This document shows positions 16,495-25,564 of a DNA stretch of 64,000 nucleotides, one piece after another. The translations under genes and the position numbers were made by a program. A model generated the notes under the pieces. The model saw nothing but the letters and a program-made list of their open reading frames with translations, did not search any database and had not been told where the DNA came from. Source of the stretch: Streptomyces sp. CB03234 (GTDB taxonomy: Bacteria; Actinomycetota; Actinomycetes; Streptomycetales; Streptomycetaceae); the NCBI RefSeq assembly GCF_001905885.1, contig NZ_LIYH01000007.1, positions 62,001 through 126,000 of the forward strand, written 5' to 3'. Position 1 is the first letter of the stretch. The number at the start of each line of letters is the position of its first letter.

Positions 16495-17718
16495 GTGACG
16501 TCGCACGACGTGGTGTTCGGCAAGGAGCGGCTGAGGCGGGCCCGGTTCGCCGTGGCCGCCGTGTTCTGCGTGCACGGCGCCGTGACCGGCAGCTTCGCCA
16601 CCCGCATTCCGTGGATCCAGGACCATGCCGGCGTCAGTGCGGGCCAGTTGGGCCTCGCGCTCGCCTTCCCCGCCCTGGGCGCGTCGGCGGCGATGCCGCT
16701 CGCGGGCGCGATCAGCCACCGCTTCGGCGCCCGCGGCGCGCTGCGCGGGCTGCTCGCGCTGTGGACGCTGTCGCTGGTCCTGCCCGCCCTCGCGCCCAAC
16801 GTCTACACGCTGTGCGGCGCGCTCTTCGTGTACGGGGCCACCGCCGGGATGTCCGACGTGGCCATGAACGCGCTGGGCGTCGAGGTCGAGAACCGGCTCG
16901 ACAAGTCGATCATGTCGAGCCTGCACGGCATGTGGAGCGCCGGCGCCCTGATCGGCTCGGCCTCCGGCACGCTCGCCGCGCACCTGGGCAGCGACGCCCG
17001 GCTGCACCACGTGATCGCGGCGCTCGTGCTCACCGTCGTGGGCGCGCTCGCCTGCCAGGGCGTGCTGGACCTGCGCAGCGCGCCGGACGAGGAGCCTCCG
17101 CCCCGGTTCGCGCTGCCGCCCAGGTCGGCACTGGTGATCGGGGCGATCGGGTTCTGCGGGGTGTTCGCGGAGGGCGCGAGCCTGGACTGGTCGGCGGTGT
17201 ACCTGCGCGACCAGCTCGGTACGTCGCCGGGCCTCGCGGCCGCCTCGACCACCGCGTTCGCCCTGACGATGGCGGTGGCGCGGCTGGTGGGCGACAAGGT
17301 CGTGGACCGGTTCGGCGCGGTGCGTACGGTACGGGTCGGCGGCGTCGCGGCGACGGCGGGCGGCGCCCTAGTGGTCGTCGCGCCGCACCCGGCGACCGCG
17401 ATGGCGGGCTTCGGGCTGATCGGGCTGGGCGTCGCCGTCGTCGTACCACTGGCCTTCGCGGCGGCCGGGCGCAGCGGCCCGAACCCGAGCCAGGCGATCG
17501 CGGGCGTCGCCACCATCACGTACACCTCGGGCCTCATCGCGCCGTCGGCGATCGGCGGAGTGGCCGACGTGACGTCCCTCACGGTCTCCTTCGGACTGGT
17601 CACCCTGCTGGCCTTCGGCCTGGTACTGGGCGCGAGCGTCCTGCGCACGGGCGACCGGACGACGCGCACGGCAGCGGGCGCGGAGGCCGCGGAGGCCACG
17701 GAGAAGAGCCGGCGCTGA
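16495..17718 (+). CDS. MFS transporter
   Basis: 407 residues with about 12 predicted membrane helices. It has MFS loop features (RFGARGALRGL after helix 2, DKVVDRFGAVRTVRVGG in the second half). It resembles the arabinose-efflux-permease / FucP-like group. GTG 16495 is chosen because GGGAGGG lies just upstream; a longer frame begins at 16372 inside the ROK gene. Divergence from a ROK regulator suggests a sugar or sugar-derived ligand, which is inference. Confidence 0.88.
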   Translation: MTSHDVVFGKERLRRARFAVAAVFCVHGAVTGSFATRIPWIQDHAGVSAGQLGLALAFPALGASAAMPLAGAISHRFGARGALRGLLALWTLSLVLPALAPNVYTLCGALFVYGATAGMSDVAMNALGVEVENRLDKSIMSSLHGMWSAGALIGSASGTLAAHLGSDARLHHVIAALVLTVVGALACQGVLDLRSAPDEEPPPRFALPPRSALVIGAIGFCGVFAEGASLDWSAVYLRDQLGTSPGLAAASTTAFALTMAVARLVGDKVVDRFGAVRTVRVGGVAATAGGALVVVAPHPATAMAGFGLIGLGVAVVVPLAFAAAGRSGPNPSQAIAGVATITYTSGLIAPSAIGGVADVTSLTVSFGLVTLLAFGLVLGASVLRTGDRTTRTAAGAEAAEATEKSRR

Positions 17719-17905
17719 GCCCCGCGCCCGCCGCACCGGCGCGTGTTGGGCCGGCTCCGCCCCCTCCCCGAACGGACGCGCCCGCCACGCGGGGCAGCCC
17801 CGGCACAGGCGTACAGGGCGCTCACCCGGGCGGATCGTTCCCCCGTTTCGGGGAAGCCCGGCGCGATGACGCCACCGGGAGCCCGTCTACTGGAACGCTG
17901 CCCCC

Positions 17906-18649
17906 ATGGCGCAGATCGAGCAGTTCCCGTCGGCCCCGTCGGCGGTCGACCCGGTCGTGGCGCGGATGCGCGCGTTCCGGTCGCTGTGGCCGGCGACGGA
18001 CGGGGTGGCGGTCTTCAACCGGATCTACCTCACCGTCACGGAGGAGATCGACCGGCGCATCGACGCGGGCGAGTTCGCCGACCGGCGGGCGGCCGCCACG
18101 CTGGACGTCCGGTTCGCGGAGCGCTACCTCGCGGCGGTCGACGCGGTCGCCGCGGGCGGGCGCCCGCCGGCGTGCTGGCGGCCGCTGTTCCAGTACCGGC
18201 GCCATCCCGGCGTACGGCCGCTGCAGTTCGCCCTGGCCGGTGTCAACGCGCACATCGGGCACGACCTGGCGCTGGCGGTGGTGGACACCTGTCGTACGCT
18301 CGGCTGCGAACCGGCCGACCTGGAGGGGGAGTTCGACCGGGTGGGCGACATCCTCACGCTGCTGGAGGAGCGCGTCCGCGAGGAGCTGATGCCGGGGCCG
18401 GACCTGCTGGAGATCGCCGACCCGCTGACGCATCTGCTGGGCTGCTGGAGCCTGGAGCGGGCCCGGGACGGGGCGTGGCTCGCGGCCCGCTCACTGTGGC
18501 AGCTGCACCGGCTGGGGAACCTGCTCCCGGAGCTGGCCGAGGAGTTCACCGAACGCCTCGACCGCTCCGTGGGCCTGGTGGGCCGGATGCTGCTCACCCC
18601 GCTGGTGGGTCAGTCCTCCGGGAGTTCCACCGGGGCGATCTCGTCGTAG
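17906..18649 (+). CDS. DUF5995 family protein
   Basis: 247 residues, soluble and mostly helical. Recognisable features are the conserved FQYRRHPGVRPLQFALAGVN segment and AHIGHDLALAVVDTC, with His residues that could bind metal. This matches actinobacterial DUF5995 proteins, which have no known function. The 3' end overlaps the convergent amine oxidase gene by 40 bases. No operon partner is evident. Confidence 0.75.
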   Translation: MAQIEQFPSAPSAVDPVVARMRAFRSLWPATDGVAVFNRIYLTVTEEIDRRIDAGEFADRRAAATLDVRFAERYLAAVDAVAAGGRPPACWRPLFQYRRHPGVRPLQFALAGVNAHIGHDLALAVVDTCRTLGCEPADLEGEFDRVGDILTLLEERVREELMPGPDLLEIADPLTHLLGCWSLERARDGAWLAARSLWQLHRLGNLLPELAEEFTERLDRSVGLVGRMLLTPLVGQSSGSSTGAISS

Positions 18650-20307
18650 ACGTCACCCGGGCCGGGGTTCGTCGCGTCCGTGCCGCCGCCGAAGTGGTGC
18701 ATGACGCCCCACACCGCGTTCAGCGCGGTCTGGACGGCGCCCTCGGCCCAGCCCGCCGTCCAGGAGATGTCGTCACCCGCGAGGAAGATGCCCCGCTTGT
18801 CCTCGGGCAGCCGGTCCTGCATGAAGTGGGTGAACAGGCGCCGCTGGTAGCGGTAGTGGCCCGGCAGGTTGGCCTTGAACGCGCCCATGAAGTAGGGCTC
18901 GTTCTCCCAGGACACGGTCACCGGGTTGCCGATGATGTGCTTGCGGATGTCGACCTTCGGGTAGATCTCGCCGAGCGACTTGAGCATGACCTCCATACGC
19001 TCGTTCGCCGACAGCGGCAGCCACTTCAGGCTGTCGTCGCACCACGTGTACGACAGGCAGATGACGGCCGGCTTGTCCGGGCCGTCGTCCAGCAGGTACG
19101 TGCCGCGGGTCATCCGGTCGGTGAGCGTCATCGACATGACGTCACGGCCGGTCTCCTCGTCCTTGTCCAGCCAGAAGGGCCGGTCGACCGGGACGAACAG
19201 CTTGGACGACTCCATGTAGTGGGTGCGCTCCATCGCCGTCCAGTGGTCGATGGGGAACAGCGAGTCGTCACACGCGATCTTGGACAGCAGCATCCACGAC
19301 TGCGCGGTGAAGATCGCCGCCTGGTACGTACGGATGTCGCCGTTCGCGTCGGTGACGGTGATGCGGTTGCCGGCGGTGCGGTGCAGGCGGGTCACGGCGG
19401 GCTTGGGCTCGCCGCCCTCGTGCAGCGACTTCAGCGACGTACCGAGCGGCCAGTGGACGATCTTCTCCGGCTCCCGCTCCCACAGGCGCAGCGGCAGCTG
19501 CTGGGAGCCGCCGACGATGCCGCGGTGGTGGTCGTCGGCCTCGGTGTAGACGACGCGGAGGATCTCCAGGATGGAGTTGGGGAAGTCGGTGTCCCAGCCG
19601 CCGGTGCCGAAGCCGACCTGGCCGAAGATCTCGCGGTGCCGGAAGGACTTGAACGCCTCGGACTCGCACAGGAAGCCGTAGAAGGTCTGGTTGTCGAGCT
19701 TCTCGACGAGCTTGGCCCAGATCTCGCGGATGCGCGGGACGTCACGCTCGCGCATGGCGCGGTTCATGTCGGAGAAGTCCGCGCCCTCCTCCAGGCACTC
19801 GTTCCACGCCTTGGCGACGTCGCGGTAGACCTGCGGCAGGTCGTCGATCGTCTCCGCGTAGTGCGACTCGCCCTTCAGGTCGACGACGGTCGACGGGGTG
19901 GCCTCGGCCAGCGGGTTCGGGAACGGCCGGGTCTCCAGGCCCACGAGGTCGATGTAGTGCTGGAGCGCGGTCGAGGAGGGCGGGAAGCGCATGGCTCCCA
20001 TCTCGGCGGTCAGGCCCTCCGTACCCGTGCCCTCGAAGCCGACGGTCCGCAGCCGGCCGCCGATCTGGTCGGCCTCGTACACGACGGGCTTGAGGCCCAT
20101 CTTCATCAGCTCGTACGCGGCGACGATGCCCGACAGCCCGCCACCGATGACGGCGACCTCGGTGCCTTGCTCGGTCGCGGGTATCTGGCCGAGCCCGGCC
20201 GGGTGGGCCAGGTAGTCGTCGTAGGCGTACGGGAAGTCCGGTCCGAACATGGTGATCGGCGGCTGCGCGTCGGTGTGCTGGACGGCGGTGGGCACCGTGG
20301 ACGTCAT
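18610..20307 (-). CDS. FAD-dependent amine oxidase (flavin monoamine oxidase family)
   Basis: 565 residues. The FAD-binding Rossmann motif VAVIGGGLSGIVAAYEL is at about 50 with the acidic strand end VVYEAD; the C-terminal FAD contact is FLAGDDISWTAGWAEGAVQT. It belongs to the L-amino-acid/monoamine oxidase group and should oxidatively deaminate an amine or amino acid. There is no signal peptide, so it is probably cytoplasmic. It lies 41 bases downstream of a nitrilase-family gene, on the same strand as an Lrp regulator and a permease. The substrate cannot be read from sequence. Confidence 0.9.
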   Translation of the reverse strand: MTSTVPTAVQHTDAQPPITMFGPDFPYAYDDYLAHPAGLGQIPATEQGTEVAVIGGGLSGIVAAYELMKMGLKPVVYEADQIGGRLRTVGFEGTGTEGLTAEMGAMRFPPSSTALQHYIDLVGLETRPFPNPLAEATPSTVVDLKGESHYAETIDDLPQVYRDVAKAWNECLEEGADFSDMNRAMRERDVPRIREIWAKLVEKLDNQTFYGFLCESEAFKSFRHREIFGQVGFGTGGWDTDFPNSILEILRVVYTEADDHHRGIVGGSQQLPLRLWEREPEKIVHWPLGTSLKSLHEGGEPKPAVTRLHRTAGNRITVTDANGDIRTYQAAIFTAQSWMLLSKIACDDSLFPIDHWTAMERTHYMESSKLFVPVDRPFWLDKDEETGRDVMSMTLTDRMTRGTYLLDDGPDKPAVICLSYTWCDDSLKWLPLSANERMEVMLKSLGEIYPKVDIRKHIIGNPVTVSWENEPYFMGAFKANLPGHYRYQRRLFTHFMQDRLPEDKRGIFLAGDDISWTAGWAEGAVQTALNAVWGVMHHFGGGTDATNPGPGDVYDEIAPVELPED

Positions 20308-20348
20308 GGGGTACGGACTCCTTGCGGGGAAAGCTGGTGAGGGGAGGC

Positions 20349-21146
20349 TCAGGTCAGGGAGGTGTAGAGGCCGGGGCGGCGATCGCGCAGGTACGGGTTC
20401 GCCTCGCGCGAGGCGGTCAGCAGCTCCGGGTCGGCGTCGCCGACGACCAGTTCCTCGCCGCGTCCGGCGCGGGCGCGGGCGGTGCCGTCGGGGCCGGCCA
20501 GGGCGGACAGGCCGACGAACTCGAAGTCGCCCTCCTGCCCGGTGCGGTTGGCGTAGGCGACGTAGATCTGGTTCTCGAAGGCGCGCACCGGTACGACGGA
20601 CTCGGCGACGACCTCGGCGGGGTGCATCAGCGCGGTGGGCACCAGCAGGAGCTGGGTGCCGGCCAGGGCGTGCGCCCGGACGTTCTCGGGGAATTCGACG
20701 TCGTAGCAGATCATCAGGCCCACGCGCAGCCCGCCGAGCTCGGCCTGGACGACCGGCTGGTCGCCGGGGGTGAACGAGTCGGTCTCGAAGCCGCCGTAGA
20801 GGTGGGTCTTGCGGTAGTTGGCGAGCCGGGCGCCGTCGGGGCCGATGAGCTGGGCCGCGTTGTAGACGGTTTCACCGTCGCGCTCCGGGTAGCCGTACGC
20901 GATGCCGAGGCCGTGGCGTACGGCGATGTCGGCGACGGCGTCGGCGCAGTCACCGTCCGCGGGCTCGGCGAGCCGGGCGACGTCGTCCCCGATCGCGTAC
21001 CCGGTCAGGAACATCTCGGGGGCGACCAGCAGGCCGGCGCCGGTGGCGGCGGCGCGGGCGGCGGCCTCGTCGAGGACCTTGAGGTTGGCGGCGACGTCAC
21101 CGGGCTGTCCGGAGCTTTGGAGCAGGGCGGTGCGCATCGGCGGCAT
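20349..21146 (-). CDS. Carbon-nitrogen hydrolase (nitrilase superfamily)
   Basis: 265 residues. The Glu-Lys-Cys catalytic triad is visible in LVAPEMFLTGY, YRKTHLYG and LMICYDVEFPE. Such enzymes hydrolyse amides, including omega-amides formed in amine and amino-acid catabolism. It is immediately upstream of the amine oxidase, so the pair may oxidise an amine and then release ammonia from a product. This pathway is inferred. Confidence 0.9.
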   Translation of the reverse strand: MPPMRTALLQSSGQPGDVAANLKVLDEAAARAAATGAGLLVAPEMFLTGYAIGDDVARLAEPADGDCADAVADIAVRHGLGIAYGYPERDGETVYNAAQLIGPDGARLANYRKTHLYGGFETDSFTPGDQPVVQAELGGLRVGLMICYDVEFPENVRAHALAGTQLLLVPTALMHPAEVVAESVVPVRAFENQIYVAYANRTGQEGDFEFVGLSALAGPDGTARARAGRGEELVVGDADPELLTASREANPYLRDRRPGLYTSLT

Positions 21147-21531
21147 CGGCAGACCTCTGTCGGGGTGCGTGACGGGGCGGGGAAGGCGTCGAGAAGACGT
21201 TCAAAACGGTACGGTCCGGTGTTCTTCCGGGACAAGGCGTGACCGTTGCGGACCGACGAGTGATCCGTTGCGCGAAGAACCCTCTTGGCGGCGATTCGTT
21301 GCGCGGCCCTGCCTCCGGGGCCGTACGGGCCTCCACATCACCCGCGGGAGGGTGGACGCGCCGCGGTGCGAGGTTGCGGGAGGGGCCGGGCGGAACAGTG
21401 GTGGGCGCCGGCACGGCCCTGCTGTTCACCGCGGGGGCGGCGGGCTCAGCCGTCGCTGCGGGGCCGGGCCGGGCCGGGCGCCGGCGGGTACCGGGTCCCG
21501 CCGTGGCAGCCGGAAGTACCCGAAGGGCCGG
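21147..21531. other. 385-base intergenic region with regulatory array
   Basis: This region lies between the Lrp gene end and the hydrolase start, both on the minus strand. It should hold the hydrolase/oxidase promoter. It contains the TTGCG triplet array at 21246-21304 and, close to the Lrp stop, an inverted repeat CGGCGGG/CCCGCCG (21482-21503) that may end the Lrp transcript. I see no credible gene. Confidence 0.6.
21246..21304. promoter_or_regulatory. TTGCG(C) triplet array, copy 1
   Basis: TTGCG at 21246, TTGCGC at 21268 and TTGCGC at 21299 have centre spacings of 22 and 31 bases, about two and three helical turns. TGATC precedes the middle site. The array is 100-158 bases upstream of the hydrolase start and matches a second array upstream of the permease in order, orientation and spacing. 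It is a candidate site for the adjacent AsnC/Lrp protein. Confidence 0.55.
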
Positions 21532-21987
21532 CTAGGCCGGCGAGCCGGACGAGAAGCGCCGCAGCAGCGGCGAGAGCACCAGCACCGACTTGGTGCGCTC
21601 CACGAACGGCTCGCCCGCGATCCGCTCCAGCACGCGCTCGAAGTGGCGCATGTCGGAGGCGAAGACCTGGACGATCGCGTCCGCGTCACCGGTGACGGTG
21701 GACGCGGACGCGACTTCCGGGTACCGCTCGAGGCCACGCTGGATGGTCTCGGGCGACGTGTTGCCGCGTGCGTAGATCTCGATGAAGCCCTCGGTCTCCC
21801 AGCCGAGCGCCGCCGGGTCCACCCGGACGGTGAACCCGGTGATGGCGCCCTCCGCCCGCAGCCGGTCCACGCGCCGCTTGACGGCGGGCGCGGACAGACC
21901 GACGAGCGAGCCGATGTCGGCGTAGGAACGGCGGGCGTCCTCGGCGAGGGCGTGGACGATGCGTTCGTCGAGATCGTTCAGTCGCAC
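21532..21987 (-). CDS. AsnC/Lrp-family regulator
   Basis: 151 residues. N-terminal HTH (LNDLDERIVHALAEDARRSY, then IGSLVGLSAPAVKRRVDRL) and a C-terminal RAM (ACT-like) effector domain with GDADAIVQVFASDM. The family senses amino acids and binds DNA as octamers or dimers wrapped over several helical turns. It lies 10 bases after the permease gene and 385 upstream of the hydrolase/oxidase genes, so it probably governs this amine or amino-acid group. Confidence 0.92.
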   Translation of the reverse strand: MRLNDLDERIVHALAEDARRSYADIGSLVGLSAPAVKRRVDRLRAEGAITGFTVRVDPAALGWETEGFIEIYARGNTSPETIQRGLERYPEVASASTVTGDADAIVQVFASDMRHFERVLERIAGEPFVERTKSVLVLSPLLRRFSSGSPA

Positions 21988-21997
21988 TACGGGTGGG

Positions 21998-23461
21998 TCA
22001 CTTCTCTGCTGTGGCCAGTCGGGAGCGGCTCATGCCGTACAGGAAGTAGACCACGAGACCCACGGCCATCCAGACACCGAAGTAGACCCAGGTGACGGTG
22101 TCGAGCTTGTACATGCTGTAGCCGCAGCAGAGGAAGCCCAGCACCGCGAACACCGGGCCGAACGGCACCTTGAAGCTGCGCTCCATGTCCGGCTTGGTGA
22201 ACCGCAGCACCACGACCGCGACGTTGACCAGGGCGAAGGCGAAGAGCGTGCCGATGCTGGTGGCGTTGACCAGCTCGCCGAGCGGGACGGCCGCGGCGAG
22301 GACACCGCAGAACAGCGACACGATCACGGTGTTGGCGCGCGGCGTGCCCGTCTTGGGGTTCACCTTGCGGAACACCTTGGGGACCAGGCCGTCGCGGGAC
22401 ATCGCGAAGAGGATGCGGGTCTGGCCGTAGAGCACGGTGAGGACGACGCTGGCGATGGAGATGACCGCGCCGGCGGCGAGGAGGGTGCCCCAGAAGCTCT
22501 GGCCGGTGACATCGTTCATGATCGCGGCGAGCGACGCCTCCGAGCCCTCGAACTTCTTCCAGTCCCAGGCGCCCACGGCGACGGCCGCGACCAGCACGTA
22601 CAGCGCGGTGACGATGACCAGCGAGAGCATGATCGCCCGCGGCAGGTCCTTCTTGGGGTTCTTGGCCTCCTCACCGGCGGTGGAGGCGGCGTCGAAGCCG
22701 ATGTACGAGAAGAACAGGATGGCGCCCGCGGCGCCGATGCTGCCGACGCCGAGCGGCATGAAGTCCGCGTAGTTGCCGGACTTGAAGCCCATGAAGCCCA
22801 CGGCGCAGAACAGCACGAGCGCGGCGATCTTGACGCCCACCATGATCGTGTTGGCGCGGGCCGACTCCTTGGCTCCGCCGAGCAGGAAGACCATCGCCAG
22901 CACGACGACGATGAGGGCGGGCAGGTTGAATATGCCGCCGTCGCCGGGGGGCGCGCTGAGCGCCTCGGGGAGGGTCACCCCGATGGTGCCGTCGAGGAGC
23001 TCGTTGAGGTAGTCGCCCCAGCCGACCGCCACGGCGGCGACGGACACGCCGTACTCCAGGAGCAGACACCAGCCGCACACCCAGGCGACGAGTTCACCCA
23101 TCGTTGCGTACGCGTACGAGTACGAGGAGCCGGCGACGGGGATGGTGCCGGCCAGCTCGGCGTAGGAGAGGGCCGAGAAGAGCGCCGTCAGTCCGGCGAA
23201 GACGAAGGCGAGCGTGACGGCCGGGCCGGCCAGCGGGACGGCTTCGCCGAGGACGACGAAAATGCCCGTGCCGAGCGTGGCGCCGATGCTGATCATGGTC
23301 AGCTGCCACATGGAGAGCGAGCGGCGGAGCGAACCGCCCTCACCCTGCCCACCCTCTGCGACCAGCACATCTACCGGCTTACGCCGGGTGAGAGCGGAGA
23401 GCCCGGACGCCTTGGGCGCGGACGGTTCGGTGGCGGGAGGGGCTGTGCCTTGGTCCAGCAC
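21998..23461 (-). CDS. APC-family amino acid permease (CAT-like)
   Basis: 487 residues with about 12-13 transmembrane helices. The first helix bears ISIGATLGTGIFVVLG, the unwound substrate-binding helix of the APC superfamily; FSYIGFDAASTAGEEAKNP is typical of the cationic amino acid transporter (CAT/YfnA) branch. It likely imports an amino acid or amine in symport with protons. The Lrp gene follows after 10 bases, so importer and sensor are cotranscribed. Confidence 0.9.
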   Translation of the reverse strand: MLDQGTAPPATEPSAPKASGLSALTRRKPVDVLVAEGGQGEGGSLRRSLSMWQLTMISIGATLGTGIFVVLGEAVPLAGPAVTLAFVFAGLTALFSALSYAELAGTIPVAGSSYSYAYATMGELVAWVCGWCLLLEYGVSVAAVAVGWGDYLNELLDGTIGVTLPEALSAPPGDGGIFNLPALIVVVLAMVFLLGGAKESARANTIMVGVKIAALVLFCAVGFMGFKSGNYADFMPLGVGSIGAAGAILFFSYIGFDAASTAGEEAKNPKKDLPRAIMLSLVIVTALYVLVAAVAVGAWDWKKFEGSEASLAAIMNDVTGQSFWGTLLAAGAVISIASVVLTVLYGQTRILFAMSRDGLVPKVFRKVNPKTGTPRANTVIVSLFCGVLAAAVPLGELVNATSIGTLFAFALVNVAVVVLRFTKPDMERSFKVPFGPVFAVLGFLCCGYSMYKLDTVTWVYFGVWMAVGLVVYFLYGMSRSRLATAEK

Positions 23462-23632
23462 TGCGGGGGCTCCTTCATCGCTGCGGGTCGGACGGAGGGC
23501 GACCTGCGGCGGCTCGTGGGCGTCGGGGACAGCCCACGGGGGAAGGTGAAACCGCCGAGCAGGCGGTCACCGCCACTCCTGGTACGGGGCACGAGCCTAA
23601 AGGTCGCGCTTCGCGCTCGTAATGCAGGGTTG

Positions 23633-23689
23633 TTGCGCATCCGCGAATGATCATTGCGCTCTTGGGGCACAGACGGGGAAACATTGCGC
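23633..23689. promoter_or_regulatory. TTGCGC triplet array, copy 2
   Basis: TTGCGC occurs at 23633, 23654 and 23684, with spacings of 21 and 30 bases and TGATC before the middle site, mirroring the array at 21246-21304. It lies 172-228 bases upstream of the permease start and 66-122 upstream of the divergent SGNH hydrolase. The 293-base gap (23462-23754) holds no gene. Confidence 0.55.
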
Positions 23690-23754
23690 CCCGCCGCACG
23701 AATCGACACATTGGGGGCCCCGAGCAGCTTTTTCACCGACCGGAGGAGACCCGT

Positions 23755-25029
23755 ATGACCTGGCAGGACCCGGTGCCTTTTCTGCGCGGTACGGCCTGGC
23801 TCGACGCCCACGGCCGCGCCGTGCGCGCGGACCCGGCGGACCTGGCCCGGCTGCCGTGGGACACCGCCGAGCGGGCCGCGCTGCCGATCGGCGTACGGCT
23901 GGAGTTCACGGCGTCACCGGGCACCCGCGCCGTGCAGATCCGCTACCGCGCCGCCGTCCCGGACGGGACCGAGCCACTGCGTGAGCTGGCTCACTGCTTC
24001 GCCCTGTGGGCGGGCGACCGCTGCGTCCACGAGGCGTTCACCCACCCCGCCGAGGAGACGATCATCACCCTCCCGCTGCCGGGAGGCGGGCGGTGGGGTG
24101 CGCGGGCACACCGGTGGGCGGGGGCGGAGGCGCGTGCGGGGTCGCGTGAGGCGCGTGCGGAGGCGCGTGCGGTCGCCGGCATGGTCCCGGCGACGGGCGC
24201 GGGGGCGACCGGCGGCACGGCAGGCGCGGCCGGGGTCGCGGGTCCGGGCATGGGCACGGGCCCAGCCGTCGCCCCCGCCGGCGCTGCTCCGAGCCCGACG
24301 GGCACGGAGGCGGGCACGGCGGGTGGGGGGTTCGGTGGGCCGTTCAGCGTGCATCCGCCGGAGAGCCAGGCGCCCGTGGTCCTCGGGCTGCGGGGCGTCG
24401 GCGGCACCCTCTTCCCCGCTCCCCCGCGACCTCGCTGGCTGGTGCACGGCGACTCCATCACGGAGGGCTGGTGGTCCACCCGACCCGCCCACTCCTGGCC
24501 GGCCGTCGCGGGACGGGCCCTCGGGCTGGACACGGTCAACCTCGGCTACGCGGGCTCGGCGCGGGGCGAGCTCGCCATCGCACAGCAGCTTGCCGCCCTC
24601 CCCGCCGACCTGCTCACCCTCGCCTTCGGCACGAACTGCTGGTCCGGCGTCCCGCACACCGCGCCACTGCTCTACGAGACGACACGGGCCTTCATCACCC
24701 TCGTGCGCCAGGGCCATCCGGACACGCCCCTGCTGCTGGTGTCTCCCCTGCTGCGCCCGGAGGCGGAGGCCACGGCCAACGACCTGGGCGCGACGCTCGC
24801 CGAGCTGCGGACGGCCATGGAGGAGGCCGCCCGGGACCTGATCGCGGCCGGTGACGCACGGCTGTCGCTGCTGCCCGGCCGGGACCTGCTCGGGCCGGGG
24901 CATCTCGCGGACGGCCTGCACCCGGACGACGCGGGCCACGCGCGGGTCGCGGCGGCGGTCGTGGCGGCGGTCGCGGCAGCCGTACGCGACGCGCCGTCGC
25001 CCCTCGCTCGGCCGGCGACCTCGACCTGA
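23755..25029 (+). CDS. SGNH/GDSL-family hydrolase
   Basis: 424 residues. The N-terminal ~115 residues look like the beta domain that precedes the SGNH core in some carbohydrate esterases. The core shows block I HGDSITEG (nucleophile Ser), block III FGTNCW and block V DGLHPDDAGH (Asp-His). Between the two parts is an Ala/Gly-rich insert of about 75 residues. There is no signal peptide. ATG 23755 has GGAGGAG upstream. Divergence from the permease hints at shared control, but the substrate is unknown. Confidence 0.85.
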   Translation: MTWQDPVPFLRGTAWLDAHGRAVRADPADLARLPWDTAERAALPIGVRLEFTASPGTRAVQIRYRAAVPDGTEPLRELAHCFALWAGDRCVHEAFTHPAEETIITLPLPGGGRWGARAHRWAGAEARAGSREARAEARAVAGMVPATGAGATGGTAGAAGVAGPGMGTGPAVAPAGAAPSPTGTEAGTAGGGFGGPFSVHPPESQAPVVLGLRGVGGTLFPAPPRPRWLVHGDSITEGWWSTRPAHSWPAVAGRALGLDTVNLGYAGSARGELAIAQQLAALPADLLTLAFGTNCWSGVPHTAPLLYETTRAFITLVRQGHPDTPLLLVSPLLRPEAEATANDLGATLAELRTAMEEAARDLIAAGDARLSLLPGRDLLGPGHLADGLHPDDAGHARVAAAVVAAVAAAVRDAPSPLARPATST

Positions 25030-25110
25030 CGGGGAGGAATGTCCTGGCGAAGGCGGGGTAGGGGCGCCTCGGTCGGTGACATCGTTCCGAGTTCCGAAGG
25101 AGGTTCTGTC

Positions 25111-25347
25111 GTGCTGATGGCGCACCCGTCGATGCTGCGCAAGCTCGTGGCCAGGTATGAGGAACTGGCCGCGCACGGTGCGGAATCGGTGGACCCGAAG
25201 ATCGTGCGTCAACGGGAGGACACCGCCTACACCCTCTGCGTGTCCACCGGTACGCGTGACATACGCGACGCGTTGCGGGTGGCCAGACACGCCATCGCGG
25301 CCGCCGGAGAACCGGCGGCCGTTTCGGCGGCGTCGGCCTCGGCATAA
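25111..25347 (+). CDS. DUF5133 family small protein
   Basis: 78 residues, starting at GTG 25111 behind AAGGAGG. The sequence MLMAHPSMLRKLVARYEELA, then DTAYTLCVSTGTRDIRDAL, matches the Streptomyces DUF5133 group of small helical proteins, often present in several copies per genome and of unknown function. A weak sigma-B-like -10 (GGGTAG near 25064) precedes it, which might tie it to the stress module that follows. Confidence 0.8.
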   Translation: MLMAHPSMLRKLVARYEELAAHGAESVDPKIVRQREDTAYTLCVSTGTRDIRDALRVARHAIAAAGEPAAVSAASASA

Positions 25348-25564
25348 GCGGACGGGGAGGGCGGCGACCGGCACTCTCCGGTCGCCGCCCTCGGCGTCCG
25401 CACGGCGGCATACCGTGGAGTCACGTTTCTTCCCGGTCCCGTGCGGCCATTACGATCCAACCGCCGTTGAACATGAGAAACCGGCCGGGCGGTCAACTCG
25501 ACGATGTTTCCGGCGCCTTGCCTCGGAAACCCGCCCGTCCAGTTTCCGATTGCGAGAGGTGCTT

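Noticed and set aside
21239..21535. Small plus-strand gene in the 385-base gap upstream of the hydrolase
   Set aside because: Low-complexity Gly/Arg/Ala translation without a ribosome-binding site, overlapping the regulatory array.
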